NCBI GenBank assembly: GCA_947176505.1
Contig: CAMWQW010000020.1
Location: 1-64,000, forward strand
DNA length: 64,000 nt
Source: an uncultured Lachnospiraceae bacterium
GTDB lineage: Bacteria > Bacillota > Clostridia > Lachnospirales > Lachnospiraceae
Reading direction: 5' to 3'
The notes beneath the pieces were generated by a model, which made no database searches, had not been told where the DNA came from, and saw only the letters and a list, made by a program, of their open reading frames with translations. This document shows positions 48,578 through 58,124 of this stretch, one piece after another. How positions within the stretch are numbered: the stretch's first letter is position 1; every line of letters begins with the position of its first letter. Both the position numbers and the translations under genes were made by a program.

Positions 48578-50359
48578 ATGGAACAGGGTAAACCAACACA
48601 AAGACATGAGAAAACGGGGGTGGGAAACAGCAGGAAAGAGTTGGGGATATCGGCAATCGGATCGATTCGCGTCAGAATCATATTTATAGCGATGATGGCT
48701 ATTCTAAGCGTAAGCGTAACGCAGATTGTTATATTTGGTTCTCTGTCAAGGAAGCAGTTCAAGGACATGGTAATCTGCTATATGGAGGATTTGGCGGATT
48801 CTTATCAAAAGACGATGAACATCCGGGTGGCGGAGCTTGCAGAAGAGGGAAAGCAGCCGGACACGGCATTTTGGGAAAAGATGGTTGGCGGTTTGGATAT
48901 TATGGGCATGGAAGGTTCCTATGCTTATATTGTGGATCGGAATGGAACGATGTGTTATCATCCCACGGCTGAGCGAATTGGAAGCCAAGTGGAGAATGAG
49001 GCTGTAAATATTGCGGTCACAAAGATAAAGCAGGGAAACATTCCGCAAGAAGCTGTTTCCATCAAATATGAATACCAAGCAGCGCAAAAATATGCCGCAT
49101 ACAGTGTGACAGAGGATGGTTCTTATATCTTTGTTATCACAGCCGATGAGAATACGGCATTGAAATCTTCCAACGAGAATATGAAGTCTTCGGATGAGAT
49201 TGTTTTGATTTCTATTTTCTGGGGCGGCATTACAATGGTTATTTGTATGGTCATAGTATTCTTTATCTGTGACATTATTGTGAAACCACTAAAGCACATT
49301 GCGGAACTTGCAATGACGTTCGCGGAACTGGATTTTAGGGAAGACCAGAGCCAGAAGAAGCTAAGTGCCAAAAAGGATGAGATTGGCGCCATAAGCCGGG
49401 CTGTAGATACTTTGCGTGGACATTTGAGTGGAGTTATCGGCAGGATTGAAGGACACAGCGCTACAGTCATGGAGACTTCCCATATGCTGAATGAGGACAC
49501 GGATTTGATTTTCAGTACGGTTAAGCAGGTGGAACAGGCAGTACAGGAAATGGCGAAGGGATCTTCCGCACAAGCGGAGGAGACACAGCGGGCGATGGAG
49601 AGTATTGTCCTGATGGGGAGCATGATTGAAGAGAACAGCATAGAGATGGACGAGTTACATAAAACAGCAGAGGGGATGTATACTTCCAGTGAGGTGGCTG
49701 CTACAACTTTAAATACAATGGATACAGTAAATCGGAAAGCACAGGAAGCGATAGACTTGATCTATGAACAGACCAACACGACCAATGAGTCTGCGGTCAA
49801 GATTAAAGCTGCTACAACGTTGATTACATCAATCGCAGAACAGACAAATCTGTTGTCTTTGAATGCGTCAATTGAAGCAGCCAGAGCAGGAGAGCAGGGG
49901 CGCGGATTTGCCGTCGTAGCCGGGCAGATTCAGAAGCTGGCGGAAGAGTCCAATGAATCTGCAAAACAGATTGAGGAGATTATTGCACATCTCATAGAAG
50001 ACTCAGAGAAAGCGGTCCAAACAATGGATGAAGTTAAGGTTGTCATGGTAGATCAGAATGAAAATGTCGGAAGGACAAGAGACAGATTTTTTGAGATGCA
50101 TGGCGGCGTTGAGAAGACAATACAAGGTATAAGATGTATCGCCGAGAAAATGGAACAAATTGACCAGACTCGAACTGGTGTGGTCGATATTGTACAAAAT
50201 CTGACTTCCCTTGCGGAAGAGAATGCAGCGGGAACGCAAGAGGTGTCCGCTTCGGTAGTGGAAGTCGGGGAACACATGTCACGTATTGCAAAGAATTCAG
50301 GAGAACTGCGGCAGATAGCGGATGGATTGCAGACGGAGATGGGAGTTTTCACTATTTGA
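48578..50359 (+). CDS. Methyl-accepting chemotaxis protein
   Basis: A transmembrane chemoreceptor of 593 aa. It has a membrane segment at about 33-53, an extracellular Cache-like sensor ([17 protein letters not shown]) and a second segment at about 208-233. HAMP and the cytoplasmic signalling coil follow, with the hairpin tip [24 protein letters not shown]. It would pass ligand signals to CheA/CheW. AGGAGAGG precedes ATG 48578. No che genes are near. Ligand unknown. Confidence 0.93.
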   Translation: MEQGKPTQRHEKTGVGNSRKELGISAIGSIRVRIIFIAMMAILSVSVTQIVIFGSLSRKQFKDMVICYMEDLADSYQKTMNIRVAELAEEGKQPDTAFWEKMVGGLDIMGMEGSYAYIVDRNGTMCYHPTAERIGSQVENEAVNIAVTKIKQGNIPQEAVSIKYEYQAAQKYAAYSVTEDGSYIFVITADENTALKSSNENMKSSDEIVLISIFWGGITMVICMVIVFFICDIIVKPLKHIAELAMTFAELDFREDQSQKKLSAKKDEIGAISRAVDTLRGHLSGVIGRIEGHSATVMETSHMLNEDTDLIFSTVKQVEQAVQEMAKGSSAQAEETQRAMESIVLMGSMIEENSIEMDELHKTAEGMYTSSEVAATTLNTMDTVNRKAQEAIDLIYEQTNTTNESAVKIKAATTLITSIAEQTNLLSLNASIEAARAGEQGRGFAVVAGQIQKLAEESNESAKQIEEIIAHLIEDSEKAVQTMDEVKVVMVDQNENVGRTRDRFFEMHGGVEKTIQGIRCIAEKMEQIDQTRTGVVDIVQNLTSLAEENAAGTQEVSASVVEVGEHMSRIAKNSGELRQIADGLQTEMGVFTI

Positions 50360-50433
50360 CAAGGGAATATATAATGGATGTATCATACAGAAATGGTTTA
50401 ATCTGAGAAGAAGCAGCGCTATGGAGATAAAAT

Positions 50434-51375
50434 ATGGAAGAAGATGGGAGAGATAAGGAATCTCAAATATTAGACGTCATCAATGAACATTATCCGATGA
50501 ATTTCGATAGAATAGAATTTGTACGGGACAGCGGCTGTACAGCCTATGCGGTTTATGCAGGCGAAAGCAAGTATTTTCTGCGGATTACAAAGCCGATGTT
50601 TTTCGCTACGGCATCTAAGTCGCTGGATATTCATCTGTATTTACAAAAGCAAGGATTTGATGTCCCTCCGGTTATCTTTACGAAGGATGGTACACCTTGC
50701 GTGCGGGCAAGTGATGAGGGTGGTCAATATTTCTATGTTCTATATGAATTTATCGAGGGTGGTGAAGTTGATCCGGAATCGGATGCTGAAATCATTGGCG
50801 CGTTTATCGGCAGACTGCATCAGGTGATGAAGGGATATCCCGGAGAGCTTACAAGAAATGATAAGTATTATTATGTCGATAAATATATACACATCTTGCA
50901 AGCCAAGCAGTATGATAAGGCAGATGAATTTGCGGCATACGGAGAAAGACTCTGGGAAAAAGTCAAAGATCTTCCTTACGGGTATTGCCATGGAGATTTG
51001 TATCGGGGAAACATATTAAAAACATCGGAAGGACGTTTGTATATACTGGATTTTGATACTTCCTGTGAGGGGTTTCCTATGTATGACCCGACACTCATTT
51101 GCAATCTGACGGATTACTTTGAGCTTGAAGATGACGGGTATATGAAATCACGCAGTGCATATGAGCGCTTTTTACCGGAATACCTGAAATATAGCAGCTT
51201 AAGTGATAAGGAGATAGGGGCATTCTACGATTTGATTGCATTGTATCACTTTGCATTGCAGGCTACAATGATTGAGATTTTCGGAATGGATTGCGTGGAC
51301 AATGAATTTCTTGATAAGCAGCTTCGATGGTTGTATAAGTGGCAGGAACAGTGCGAACAAAATAAAAATCGTTGA
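50434..51375 (+). CDS. APH-family phosphotransferase
   Basis: The 313-aa protein is kinase-like, with the catalytic CHGDLYRGN segment (Asp as base) and the metal-binding ILDFDTS. It belongs to the aminoglycoside phosphotransferase / homoserine kinase II fold group. Nothing in the sequence shows an antibiotic substrate; a sugar or amino alcohol is equally likely. ATG 50434 has a weak binding site (GGAGAT). Confidence 0.85.
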   Translation: MEEDGRDKESQILDVINEHYPMNFDRIEFVRDSGCTAYAVYAGESKYFLRITKPMFFATASKSLDIHLYLQKQGFDVPPVIFTKDGTPCVRASDEGGQYFYVLYEFIEGGEVDPESDAEIIGAFIGRLHQVMKGYPGELTRNDKYYYVDKYIHILQAKQYDKADEFAAYGERLWEKVKDLPYGYCHGDLYRGNILKTSEGRLYILDFDTSCEGFPMYDPTLICNLTDYFELEDDGYMKSRSAYERFLPEYLKYSSLSDKEIGAFYDLIALYHFALQATMIEIFGMDCVDNEFLDKQLRWLYKWQEQCEQNKNR

Positions 51376-51438
51376 GCTATGTAATTTGATTCTTTGGGCA
51401 AATATAGAAGAAAAATAATCAAAAGGGAGATAGAAGTA

Positions 51439-51705
51439 GTGATTACAATATTCAATAGGAAATTAATTCATACATCTTTTTCGATGGAAAGCCAAGCTAA
51501 AGTAAAAGATATCCTAGATCATAATGGAATAAAGTATTATGAAAAAGTTATTAATAGAAGAAGTGCTTCACCCTTTGGGAATGGAACTCGAGCAATAACA
51601 GGAAGTTTTGGCGAGAGTTTCGCGTATACATACGAGTATATTATTTATGTTCATAGAAAAGACTTTGACTTAGCTGACAAATATATACATGATTACTTGA
51701 ATTGA
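51439..51705 (+). CDS. Small DUF2007-like protein
   Basis: An 88-aa protein with an alternating strand-helix pattern (SMESQAKVKDILDHNGIKYY at the N-terminus) like small ferredoxin-fold domains. GTG 51439 is chosen because AAGGGAG lies eight bases upstream; ATG 51394 would add 15 basic residues without a binding site. Function unknown. A strong hairpin follows. Confidence 0.6.
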   Translation: MITIFNRKLIHTSFSMESQAKVKDILDHNGIKYYEKVINRRSASPFGNGTRAITGSFGESFAYTYEYIIYVHRKDFDLADKYIHDYLN

Positions 51706-51744
51706 TAATGAAAATACTTTTGATTATGCTATCTGTTATTACGC

Positions 51745-51783
51745 AAGGGTTGTTGTACTAATTAAATTAGTGCGACAACCCTT
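51745..51783. terminator. Bidirectional terminator
   Basis: AAGGGTTGTTGTACTAATT (51745-51763) and AAATTAGTGCGACAACCCTT (51764-51783) form a long stem with few mismatches, followed by CTTTGT. It isolates the small gene from the iron-sulfur protein. Confidence 0.8.
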
Positions 51784-51912
51784 CTTTGTATGTTACCTAT
51801 TCTATTTTGCAAGGTACATTCCCGTCAGAGCAGCTTAGCGCTTTTTGTATTGTATAACAGCCATTTTTTGATAAGATACGGTTACAAAATGAAAGAAAAG
51901 AGGGGAGTCATT

Positions 51913-52749
51913 ATGACAAAATCAGGAAGAATCAAAAGATTTGCACTGCCTGCTGCGATGTGGCTGATTTTTGAAACAATAGCCGTTACGCTTTGGCTTA
52001 CGAAGCAGAATATATTCTATCTGTTTAATTTCAGTTATATCGGAACATCGCTGGCAATAGGATTTATACTATTTCAGCTTCAATACAAGCACGCGCGCAG
52101 GGTTGCGCAGTTTCTGGTCGGAACGTATATGTTTGTCTATCTGGGACTGATTTGTAATGAGAATATGCAGATTGAAGGGTTCTGGTACTATCTGCTTACG
52201 GGGGTTTTTGAGGCGGCGACCATCCATTACGCAGTAGCTAAGATATTCGGACCGCTTGTTTTCGGACGAGGATGGTGCGGATATGCCTGCTGGACAGCGA
52301 TGATTCTTGACTTGCTTCCGTATAAGTCGCCGCAGCAGCCTAGGAAAAAATGGGGGTTCATAAGATATATTACCTTTGCGCTGTCTTTTGTTTTTGTCAG
52401 TGCGCTATTTCTTGCACAAGTAAATCATATGGAAAGGATTATGTTCTGGGCGTTTCTGGTTGGCAACTGCATGTATTATGCAGTCGGAGTTATTTTAGCT
52501 TTTGCGCTTAAAGATAATCGAGCTTTCTGTAAATACATATGCCCGATTACCGTATTTTTGAAACCGATGTCCTATTTTTCTCTGATGCGTGTTACATGTG
52601 ACAAGAACAAATGCATATCCTGTGGCAAGTGCAAGAAGGTTTGTCCTATGGATGTTGACGTCACTGATAATTCAAGAAAACGTGAAAACGGGACGGAATG
52701 CATCTTATGCTTTGAATGCGTGAAAGCGTGTCCGAAGGACGCGTTATGA
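51913..52749 (+). CDS. Membrane 4Fe-4S protein, NapH/RdxA-like
   Basis: The 278-aa protein has about five hydrophobic segments and a C-terminal double 4Fe-4S ferredoxin domain (CISCGKCKKVCPMD and CILCFECVKACPKD). A conserved FGRGWCGYACW lies in the middle, as in NapH, RdxA or CcoG relatives. It probably passes electrons across the membrane. ATG 51913 has AGGGGAG upstream; the frame is open to 51790. Its redox partner is not in the window. Confidence 0.85.
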   Translation: MTKSGRIKRFALPAAMWLIFETIAVTLWLTKQNIFYLFNFSYIGTSLAIGFILFQLQYKHARRVAQFLVGTYMFVYLGLICNENMQIEGFWYYLLTGVFEAATIHYAVAKIFGPLVFGRGWCGYACWTAMILDLLPYKSPQQPRKKWGFIRYITFALSFVFVSALFLAQVNHMERIMFWAFLVGNCMYYAVGVILAFALKDNRAFCKYICPITVFLKPMSYFSLMRVTCDKNKCISCGKCKKVCPMDVDVTDNSRKRENGTECILCFECVKACPKDAL

Positions 52750-52828
52750 ATGCCTGTGTTTTAAGTGCAGGCAAGATAATCGCAATCATTGTTCTGACAT
52801 GGAGAATTATATTAAAGGGGAGATTAAC

Positions 52829-53707
52829 ATGAACAGTATCGAAATAAACCAACTTACCAAAAAATACGGAGATTATATAGCTGTAGACCACATTTCTTTT
52901 CAGGTGGCGAGAGGGAGTCTGCTTGGATTCTTGGGGATTAACGGTGCCGGGAAGACGACAGTGATTAATATGTTAGCCACGCTTCTTAAGCCGGATGAGG
53001 GACAAGCGACTATATGCGGGTACGAACTCGGAAGAGACGATATAGAAATCCGTAAGAAAATAGGGATTGTTTATCAGCAAAATTGCTTGGATGAGCTTCT
53101 GAGCGTGCAGGAGAACCTGATTTGCAGAGGGGTGCTGCATGGGATTTCAGGGAAGGAGGCAAAGAAGCAGTGTGACAAACTGACGCAAGTTTTGAAACTG
53201 GAAGAGATTATAAGGAAGAAGTATAAAACTTTGTCGGGAGGACAGAAGAGGCGATGCGAGATAGCGGTAGCCTTGATGCACGCACCGGAGGTTTTGTTTT
53301 TGGATGAGCCGACAACGGGGTTGGATCCGGCGACCAGAATTGATGTGTGGAATATTGTGGAACAACTGCAGAGAGAAGAGAAAATGACGGTATTTCTGAC
53401 GACACATTATATGGAAGAAGCTGCGAAAGCGGATGACATTATTATTATAGATCACGGGAAAATTATTACTGCCGGGACGCCTTTTGAGTTAAAGGAGAAG
53501 TATGCCAAGGATAAACTGAAACTCTACTATAAAGAGGAAGATATCAGTATGTCTATCGAATGTACACTGGACGCATTACCGATTATACAGAGACATAAGA
53601 ACGAAATCGAGGGATTTGAGGTAATTCTTGGCAACATGGACGATGTTTTTGTAAATGCGGTAGGAAAAGAGTTAAGTAGCGCAACAAACAGCGCAGAAAT
53701 GGAGTAA
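52829..53707 (+). CDS. ABC-2 exporter ATP-binding protein
   Basis: A DrrA/CcmA-type ATPase of 292 aa: Walker A GINGAGKTT, signature LSGGQKRRCEIA, Walker B VLFLDEPTTGLDP. ATG 52829 follows AAGGGGAG. The permease gene starts three bases after its stop. The pair likely exports a peptide, lipid or drug. A LytTR regulator follows in the same direction. Confidence 0.93.
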   Translation: MNSIEINQLTKKYGDYIAVDHISFQVARGSLLGFLGINGAGKTTVINMLATLLKPDEGQATICGYELGRDDIEIRKKIGIVYQQNCLDELLSVQENLICRGVLHGISGKEAKKQCDKLTQVLKLEEIIRKKYKTLSGGQKRRCEIAVALMHAPEVLFLDEPTTGLDPATRIDVWNIVEQLQREEKMTVFLTTHYMEEAAKADDIIIIDHGKIITAGTPFELKEKYAKDKLKLYYKEEDISMSIECTLDALPIIQRHKNEIEGFEVILGNMDDVFVNAVGKELSSATNSAEME

Positions 53708-53710
53708 AAT

Positions 53711-54622
53711 ATGGAACAGCTTTTGATGCTTGCAGGAAGAAATACTAAAATATATATCAGAGATAAGGGGGCAGTCTTTTTTTCGTTTTTATCTGCACTT
53801 ATCGTTATATGCCTGATGGTATTTTTTCTTGGTGATATGAACATTGATTCGATTGTGGACATTTTGGGTATTTTCTCCGGAAAAGAATATGCGGAGAACA
53901 AAGCGAATGCAGAGCTTCTTGTGCTTGCATGGACATGTGCGGGAATCATATCTATTAATGCGGTGACCGTGAGTCTGGCGGTGTATTCCGGTATGATTAA
54001 GGACAGGGTAAACGGGAGATTGAACGCGATTTATACGGCACCCATCAGCCGCTTAAGGATTTCTTTGGGGTATATCGTCTCCGCATGGGGCGCCTCGGTT
54101 TTCATGTGTATTGTGACATTGGCGCTCACGGAGATTTATGGAGTGATACAGGGGATGGAGGTATATACTTTTGTAACCCATATCAAGTTAGTGGCAATGA
54201 TTATGATGAATTCTTTTGTATATGCGGCGCTGATGTATCCGCTTTCGATGTTAGCGAAGACAGAAGGAGCATGGAGCGGTTTCGGAACGGTTGTCGGCAC
54301 ACTGGTTGGGTTTCTTGGGGGCATCTATATCCCGATAGGTACTTTATCAGACGGCATAGCAAGGGTGATGAAGTGTACTCCTATTATTTACGGAACTTCT
54401 ATGTTCAGAACGATTATGACGGAAGAGATTCTGGGAGAAACTTTTCAAGGAGTGCCGGAAGAGATTGTGGAAGAGTACCGTAACGCGATGGGAATCCGGT
54501 TAACGGTAGCGGATTATACGTTAACGATTCGGGACGAGTGGCTTATATTGTTCGGTTGTGGTATTATTTTTCTTGTAATAGGAATGTGTATGTTAAAATA
54601 CAGTAAAAAGGCAGACCGCTAA
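53711..54622 (+). CDS. ABC-2 type permease
   Basis: The 303-aa membrane protein has about six hydrophobic segments and the usual ABC-2 glycine-rich part (GFGTVVGTLVGFLGGIYIPI). It forms an exporter with the ATPase just upstream. Substrate unknown. A gap of 63 bp leads to the LytTR gene. Confidence 0.9.
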   Translation: MEQLLMLAGRNTKIYIRDKGAVFFSFLSALIVICLMVFFLGDMNIDSIVDILGIFSGKEYAENKANAELLVLAWTCAGIISINAVTVSLAVYSGMIKDRVNGRLNAIYTAPISRLRISLGYIVSAWGASVFMCIVTLALTEIYGVIQGMEVYTFVTHIKLVAMIMMNSFVYAALMYPLSMLAKTEGAWSGFGTVVGTLVGFLGGIYIPIGTLSDGIARVMKCTPIIYGTSMFRTIMTEEILGETFQGVPEEIVEEYRNAMGIRLTVADYTLTIRDEWLILFGCGIIFLVIGMCMLKYSKKADR

Positions 54623-54685
54623 AAACAGAATGAACAATTAAGTTTCTGAGTGACAAAGATAAGTCTGACGATATGAGGGTATGGG

Positions 54686-55120
54686 ATGAAGATAACAATT
54701 GAAACGCCGAAGCCGGGCGATGAGGATGAGGTGATTATCCGCTGTGCTGCGATGGACGACAAACTGTTGCGCCTTATTTGTACATTGCGGGAAGATGAGA
54801 GACTGACCGGGTATATAGAGGATAAAATCGTAAAGCTGTCACTGAAAGATATCTACTATTTTGAGGCGGTTGATAATAAGATTTTTGCTTATGCGGCAAA
54901 AGAAACATACGAGATACACAAGAAATTATATGAAATAGAGCAGGATTTTGAGCATACGGATTTTTTACGCATTTCAAAATCGGCGATTGTAAACACGTCC
55001 AAAATCGCTTATGTGAAACCTATCTTTAACGGACGTTTTGAAGCAAAGCTGAAGAACGGAGAGAAAATCATTATTTCACGACAGTATGTAGCGGAGCTAA
55101 AGAAAAAGATAGGGATATAG
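54686..55120 (+). CDS. LytTR-family DNA-binding regulator
   Basis: A 144-aa protein with an N-terminal helical part and a LytTR domain (KDIYYFEAVDNKIFAYA through RISKSAIVNTSKIAYVKP). There is no receiver domain. Such proteins are typically paired with DUF3021 membrane partners and control adjacent ABC exporters. The next gene encodes that partner, 12 bp downstream. Confidence 0.9.
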   Translation: MKITIETPKPGDEDEVIIRCAAMDDKLLRLICTLREDERLTGYIEDKIVKLSLKDIYYFEAVDNKIFAYAAKETYEIHKKLYEIEQDFEHTDFLRISKSAIVNTSKIAYVKPIFNGRFEAKLKNGEKIIISRQYVAELKKKIGI

Positions 55121-55132
55121 GAGGCGGATATC

Positions 55133-55558
55133 ATGAGATGGTTTGGTAATTTTGTAAAGTGGTTTCTTTATATTACGACAGGAATACTGATCGTATGCGG
55201 TATTAATTATAAGCTTGCGGGTATCGAGATGATTACTGTAAATATATTTTGGATGATATTATTTTCCGGATTTGTGACTACGCTGGCAACGGTACTGTTG
55301 CTTCCGAAGGAGAAGGACGGAAGAATAAAATCATATATCAAATTTGCACTGCACTATATTGCGCTATGTGTCATCATGATTCCCTTGGGGGTATGGTTTG
55401 ACTGGATCAAGTTTAATCTGACCGGAATCGTGACGATGATGATTGATGTGGGCGGAGTCTGTCTTTCGAGTATGTTCGTTTATTATATCATCGACTGTAA
55501 GCAGGCGGATGAGATTAATAGGATGTTGAAGAAGAAGTACGGTGATTCTGAGCAATAA
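55133..55558 (+). CDS. DUF3021 membrane protein
   Basis: The 141-aa protein has four hydrophobic segments and a short charged C-terminus, the pattern of DUF3021. It probably modulates the LytTR protein at the membrane. Its last 44 bases overlap the end of the convergent WYL gene. Confidence 0.85.
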   Translation: MRWFGNFVKWFLYITTGILIVCGINYKLAGIEMITVNIFWMILFSGFVTTLATVLLLPKEKDGRIKSYIKFALHYIALCVIMIPLGVWFDWIKFNLTGIVTMMIDVGGVCLSSMFVYYIIDCKQADEINRMLKKKYGDSEQ

Positions 55559-56495
55559 GCCGTTCCTTAATTAGCCGGAGAAAGGTTTCATTTCCCACTA
55601 CCTTGACCATAGGTCCGAAAGACAGAATTTCAATCAGAAGTTCTGTTTCCGTTTCTTTATTATAGTAGATTAAGCACTCGTAGGTATCTTCGTTCAACCT
55701 TCGGGTGCTTTTCTCATAGTTAGCAAACTGCAGCATCGCGCGTTCCAATGCATTGCGGCGGTTCTTGATAAGGACTCGTACCGGTTCATGGTAGCAGGAG
55801 CGCTTGTAAAGCCGGCTGATGTCCGGGAGTTTGTGAACGGTGACACTAGTTGACATAACACTAACTATACGGTCCAGATTCAGCGTGATCACTCTTTGGC
55901 TCCGATGGGCGCGGGATTCTACAGCCAACAATCTGAAACAATCGTTTTTGATAGAATATTCCAGACGGCATGGAAGATATTTGTGGTGCAGACGGCGGTG
56001 ATGTCGTGATTCGTAGATAATATCTATGTATGCACGGTTTTGTATTGCGGACAGAATCGTGCGGAAATGCTTCTTATAATCCGGGTTGCAATAGTCGTCC
56101 TTGTCCGCAAAACGGTCATAGTAGTAGAAATCTTCGGGCACAAAGAGAGGATCAACATCCGAGAGAGAGGCGTTGATTTGGGCGATTTCTTCTTCATCGA
56201 GGAACAGACCGATTTTCTCATCTGACAGAATTGTTTTCAGATATGATTTCTGCAGGTCGGTGAGAGGGACATAGAAATCTTCGGATAATCGGGAGTGAAG
56301 GACGCCGTCCTTCTGCTCATAAAATCCCCATCCTTTTTTGGTGAGCTTGGGCAGCAGGTAGAGAATGCTTTCTTCAAAACAGGAGCTTCGGATGCGGTAG
56401 TTAAGTTCGCGCTCCGATATATCACGCTTCTGTTCAATCAGCGACTTGATTACTTGAAAATAGCAGTTGTATACTTCTGAGAATAATTCGCTCAT
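55515..56495 (-). CDS. WYL-domain regulator (second gene)
   Basis: The 326-aa protein has a helical N-terminal part with a winged-helix look (SYLKTILSDEKIGLFLDEEE) and a central WYL-type domain (RAYIDIIYESRHHRRLHHKYLPCRLEYSIKNDCFRLLAV). A C-terminal WCX-like part follows. WYL domains sense nucleic acid or nucleotide ligands and often govern defence or repair genes. ATG 56495 follows GGAG and lies five bases after the upstream stop, so the two WYL genes form one unit reading away from the tRNA-like RNA genes. Confidence 0.85.
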   Translation of the reverse strand: MSELFSEVYNCYFQVIKSLIEQKRDISERELNYRIRSSCFEESILYLLPKLTKKGWGFYEQKDGVLHSRLSEDFYVPLTDLQKSYLKTILSDEKIGLFLDEEEIAQINASLSDVDPLFVPEDFYYYDRFADKDDYCNPDYKKHFRTILSAIQNRAYIDIIYESRHHRRLHHKYLPCRLEYSIKNDCFRLLAVESRAHRSQRVITLNLDRIVSVMSTSVTVHKLPDISRLYKRSCYHEPVRVLIKNRRNALERAMLQFANYEKSTRRLNEDTYECLIYYNKETETELLIEILSFGPMVKVVGNETFLRLIKERLIAQNHRTSSSTSY

Positions 56496-56500
56496 TTGTT

Positions 56501-57736
56501 TTACTCCTCAAAATACATATGGTACATTGTCCGGAAGTCTCGTTCAAACCGTGCCGCAAGCTGCGGGCAGTCGGATTCAATGGAAATAATGCGACCGATA
56601 AAGGTGCGGATCCATGGCAGCATTTCATTGGCATCGAACACGTCAATCTCGTAGGTAAAAGTATTGGGCGCGATACATTGTATGGCGCCGCCCTTGCCTT
56701 CCCGCTTCAAACGATTCAAGATGTGGTCTTCAGACATTTCATTGATATGAAGGGTCAGCTTGACGTGCTCGGAATGCAGGCGATTGTTATTTTGGAAGGA
56801 GACACCCCATGCGGAATCCTTATTCTTTTCCAGCTTATCGTGAATGCTCTCGTATTCGGGAAACGTTTCTTTTGCTTCCACTTCTTTGACCGCATCCATG
56901 CGGATATTTGTGAAGCGCTTTGTCTTCGGGAGATACAGGCACAGGTATCGTCTTCCGGTGCGGGTGCTGATAAAAATTTTCAAAGGAACGCCGTTGGTGG
57001 TGAGCAGGTTGCTTGATTTCGTACTCTTTATGGTCAGAGAGACGGTCCTCTGTTTGTGCATGGCTTGAAGGAGGGGGAGCAGTATTTCATCTTCCAGTGT
57101 ATGGACGAAGAAATTGTGTTTTATCCGGAACAGGTCGTTTTGAAAAGAACCAGTGTCCATAATCGTATTCCCGATGAAACCTAAAGGTGAAGACAATTGG
57201 TAGAGCTTCACGGCATTTTTCAGATTGGGATGGGAAGAGAATAATTTTTTTGCGGGAGGAGAGAGACGGTATAATACTTCCCTGCCGCTTTTTGCTTTGC
57301 ATAGTATGCCTTCTGATGCGTATTGGTTACACTTCCGGCGGACCATCTGGGAATCAAAGACGATACCGTATTTTGTGAGGATACCGTCGGTAATCTCATC
57401 GGCTGTTTTGCCCGGAGATTTAAGTAGAAAGTCCAAGATATAAAAGTGCAGCATGATATCGTTGTCGGTAAAACTCTTGGTTTTCCATACCCGGTACAGC
57501 GGATTGGTATCGAGAAGGTTGCTGTCGATGGAAAGGTAGATATTTTTGCCTTTGCCGGTGTGCTCCTGCCTGACATAGCCGGAGAGCCAGCTTTCCAGCC
57601 GGCGGCGTTCGTTATCGTATGTACGACCGCTCCATCCCGCGAATTCGTCGCGGGTTTTAAAGCCGTATACAAAGAAGTCGCGGACGTATTCTCTGCTTTT
57701 GGCAAATGATTTGATTAGTTCGTTAAATTCTGACAT
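56501..57736 (-). CDS. WYL-domain regulator (first gene)
   Basis: The 411-aa protein is related to the next gene, with a longer N-terminus (REYVRDFFVYGFKTRDEFAGW). A winged-helix segment and a WYL-like core (TVSLTIKSTKSSNLLTTNGVPLKIFIS) follow, then a C-terminal extension. ATG 57736 is chosen with GGGAG upstream; ATG 57769 in frame has no site. It is divergent from the RNA-DUF2828-RtcB unit. Two adjacent WYL proteins suggest a heteromeric or layered regulator; this is inference. Confidence 0.83.
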   Translation of the reverse strand: MSEFNELIKSFAKSREYVRDFFVYGFKTRDEFAGWSGRTYDNERRRLESWLSGYVRQEHTGKGKNIYLSIDSNLLDTNPLYRVWKTKSFTDNDIMLHFYILDFLLKSPGKTADEITDGILTKYGIVFDSQMVRRKCNQYASEGILCKAKSGREVLYRLSPPAKKLFSSHPNLKNAVKLYQLSSPLGFIGNTIMDTGSFQNDLFRIKHNFFVHTLEDEILLPLLQAMHKQRTVSLTIKSTKSSNLLTTNGVPLKIFISTRTGRRYLCLYLPKTKRFTNIRMDAVKEVEAKETFPEYESIHDKLEKNKDSAWGVSFQNNNRLHSEHVKLTLHINEMSEDHILNRLKREGKGGAIQCIAPNTFTYEIDVFDANEMLPWIRTFIGRIISIESDCPQLAARFERDFRTMYHMYFEE

Positions 57737-57770
57737 CGGAGCGCTCCCAAACTTCATTCTCTTAGACATG

Positions 57771-57885
57771 ACATAGTATCACTTCATGCTTTACTGGGGA
57801 GAATGCACGCTTTTTGCATTCTCTCGGACATGACATAGTGATACTTGGGCGGCGTAATGTGACGCCATAGTATCACTTCATGTCC
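57771..57885. promoter_or_regulatory. Operator-like repeats of the RNA-repair locus
   Basis: CATAGTATCACTTCATG occurs at 57772-57788 and 57866-57882, and its inverse, interrupted by CAT, is at 57826-57845. The second and third copies form a long hairpin: GGACATGA+AGTGATACT with AGTATCACT+TCATGTCC, plus GGCG/CGCC. Between them lies a separate 8-bp hairpin, GAGAATGC/GCATTCTC (57799-57823). The region separates the WYL genes from the RNA promoter, so it is the likely binding region of the WYL proteins. Confidence 0.7.
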
Positions 57886-57911
57886 TATTTTACCACAACC
57901 TCGCAACTTTT

Positions 57912-57940
57912 TTGAAATGATTCTTTGGGCAGGATATTAT
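57912..57940 (+). promoter_or_regulatory. Promoter of the tRNA-like RNA operon
   Basis: TTGAAA (57912-57917) and TATTAT (57935-57940) have a 17-bp spacer. Transcription would begin near 57947, about 23 bases before the first tRNA-like RNA. A sigma-54 -24/-12 promoter, used for rtcB in E. coli, is not seen. Confidence 0.7.
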
Positions 57941-57969
57941 ATCCTATACCCAGACAGAGGGAGACGACG

Positions 57970-58102
57970 AAGCCTCCGCCGTAAGTAGCTCAGATGGTAG
58001 AGCACGGAAAAACAAGTCTTGACAAAGACTTTAACAGCAAACAGATCACCTTTTAAGTGCGTTGTCGCGGGTTCGATTCCCGTCTTGGGCGGCGGCTTAC
58101 GG
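57970..58102 (+). ncRNA. tRNA-like / Y-RNA-like noncoding RNA 1
   Basis: It has a tRNA D-arm (GCTC-AGATGGTA-GAGC, 57988-58003) preceded by TA. A T-arm (GCGGG-TTCGATT-CCCGT, 58067-58083) is also present. Where the anticodon arm belongs there is a hairpin AAGTCTT-GACA-AAGACTT (58014-58031) and a 35-nt region. The ends pair over about 14 bp (AAGCCTCCGCC..TAAG with CTTGGGCGGCGGCTT, 57970-57985 and 58084-58098) with a bulge and a mismatch. An alternative is a 7-bp acceptor, CCGTAAG/CTTACGG. There is no anticodon loop and no CCA, so it is not a working tRNA. The plan is that of bacterial Y RNAs (YrlA). Confidence 0.75.
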
Positions 58103-58124
58103 AAGCTTCTTCATGTCTGACATT

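Noticed and set aside
50434..51375. Aminoglycoside resistance gene
   Set aside because: Only the general phosphotransferase motifs are present; no residues specific to known resistance enzymes can be recognised, so no drug substrate is claimed.
57918..57945. Sigma-54 promoter (TTTGGGCAGGATATTAT) as in E. coli rtcBA
   Set aside because: The GG and GC dinucleotides and their spacing do not fit TGGCAC-N5-TTGC, no sigma-54 activator is near, and a good sigma-A promoter covers the same place.
57979..58102. Ordinary tRNA gene with a long insertion or intron
   Set aside because: D-arm and T-arm look like a tRNA, but there is no 5-bp anticodon stem with a 7-base loop, no CCA and no proper acceptor spacing; the middle module recurs in a second RNA without a D-arm.
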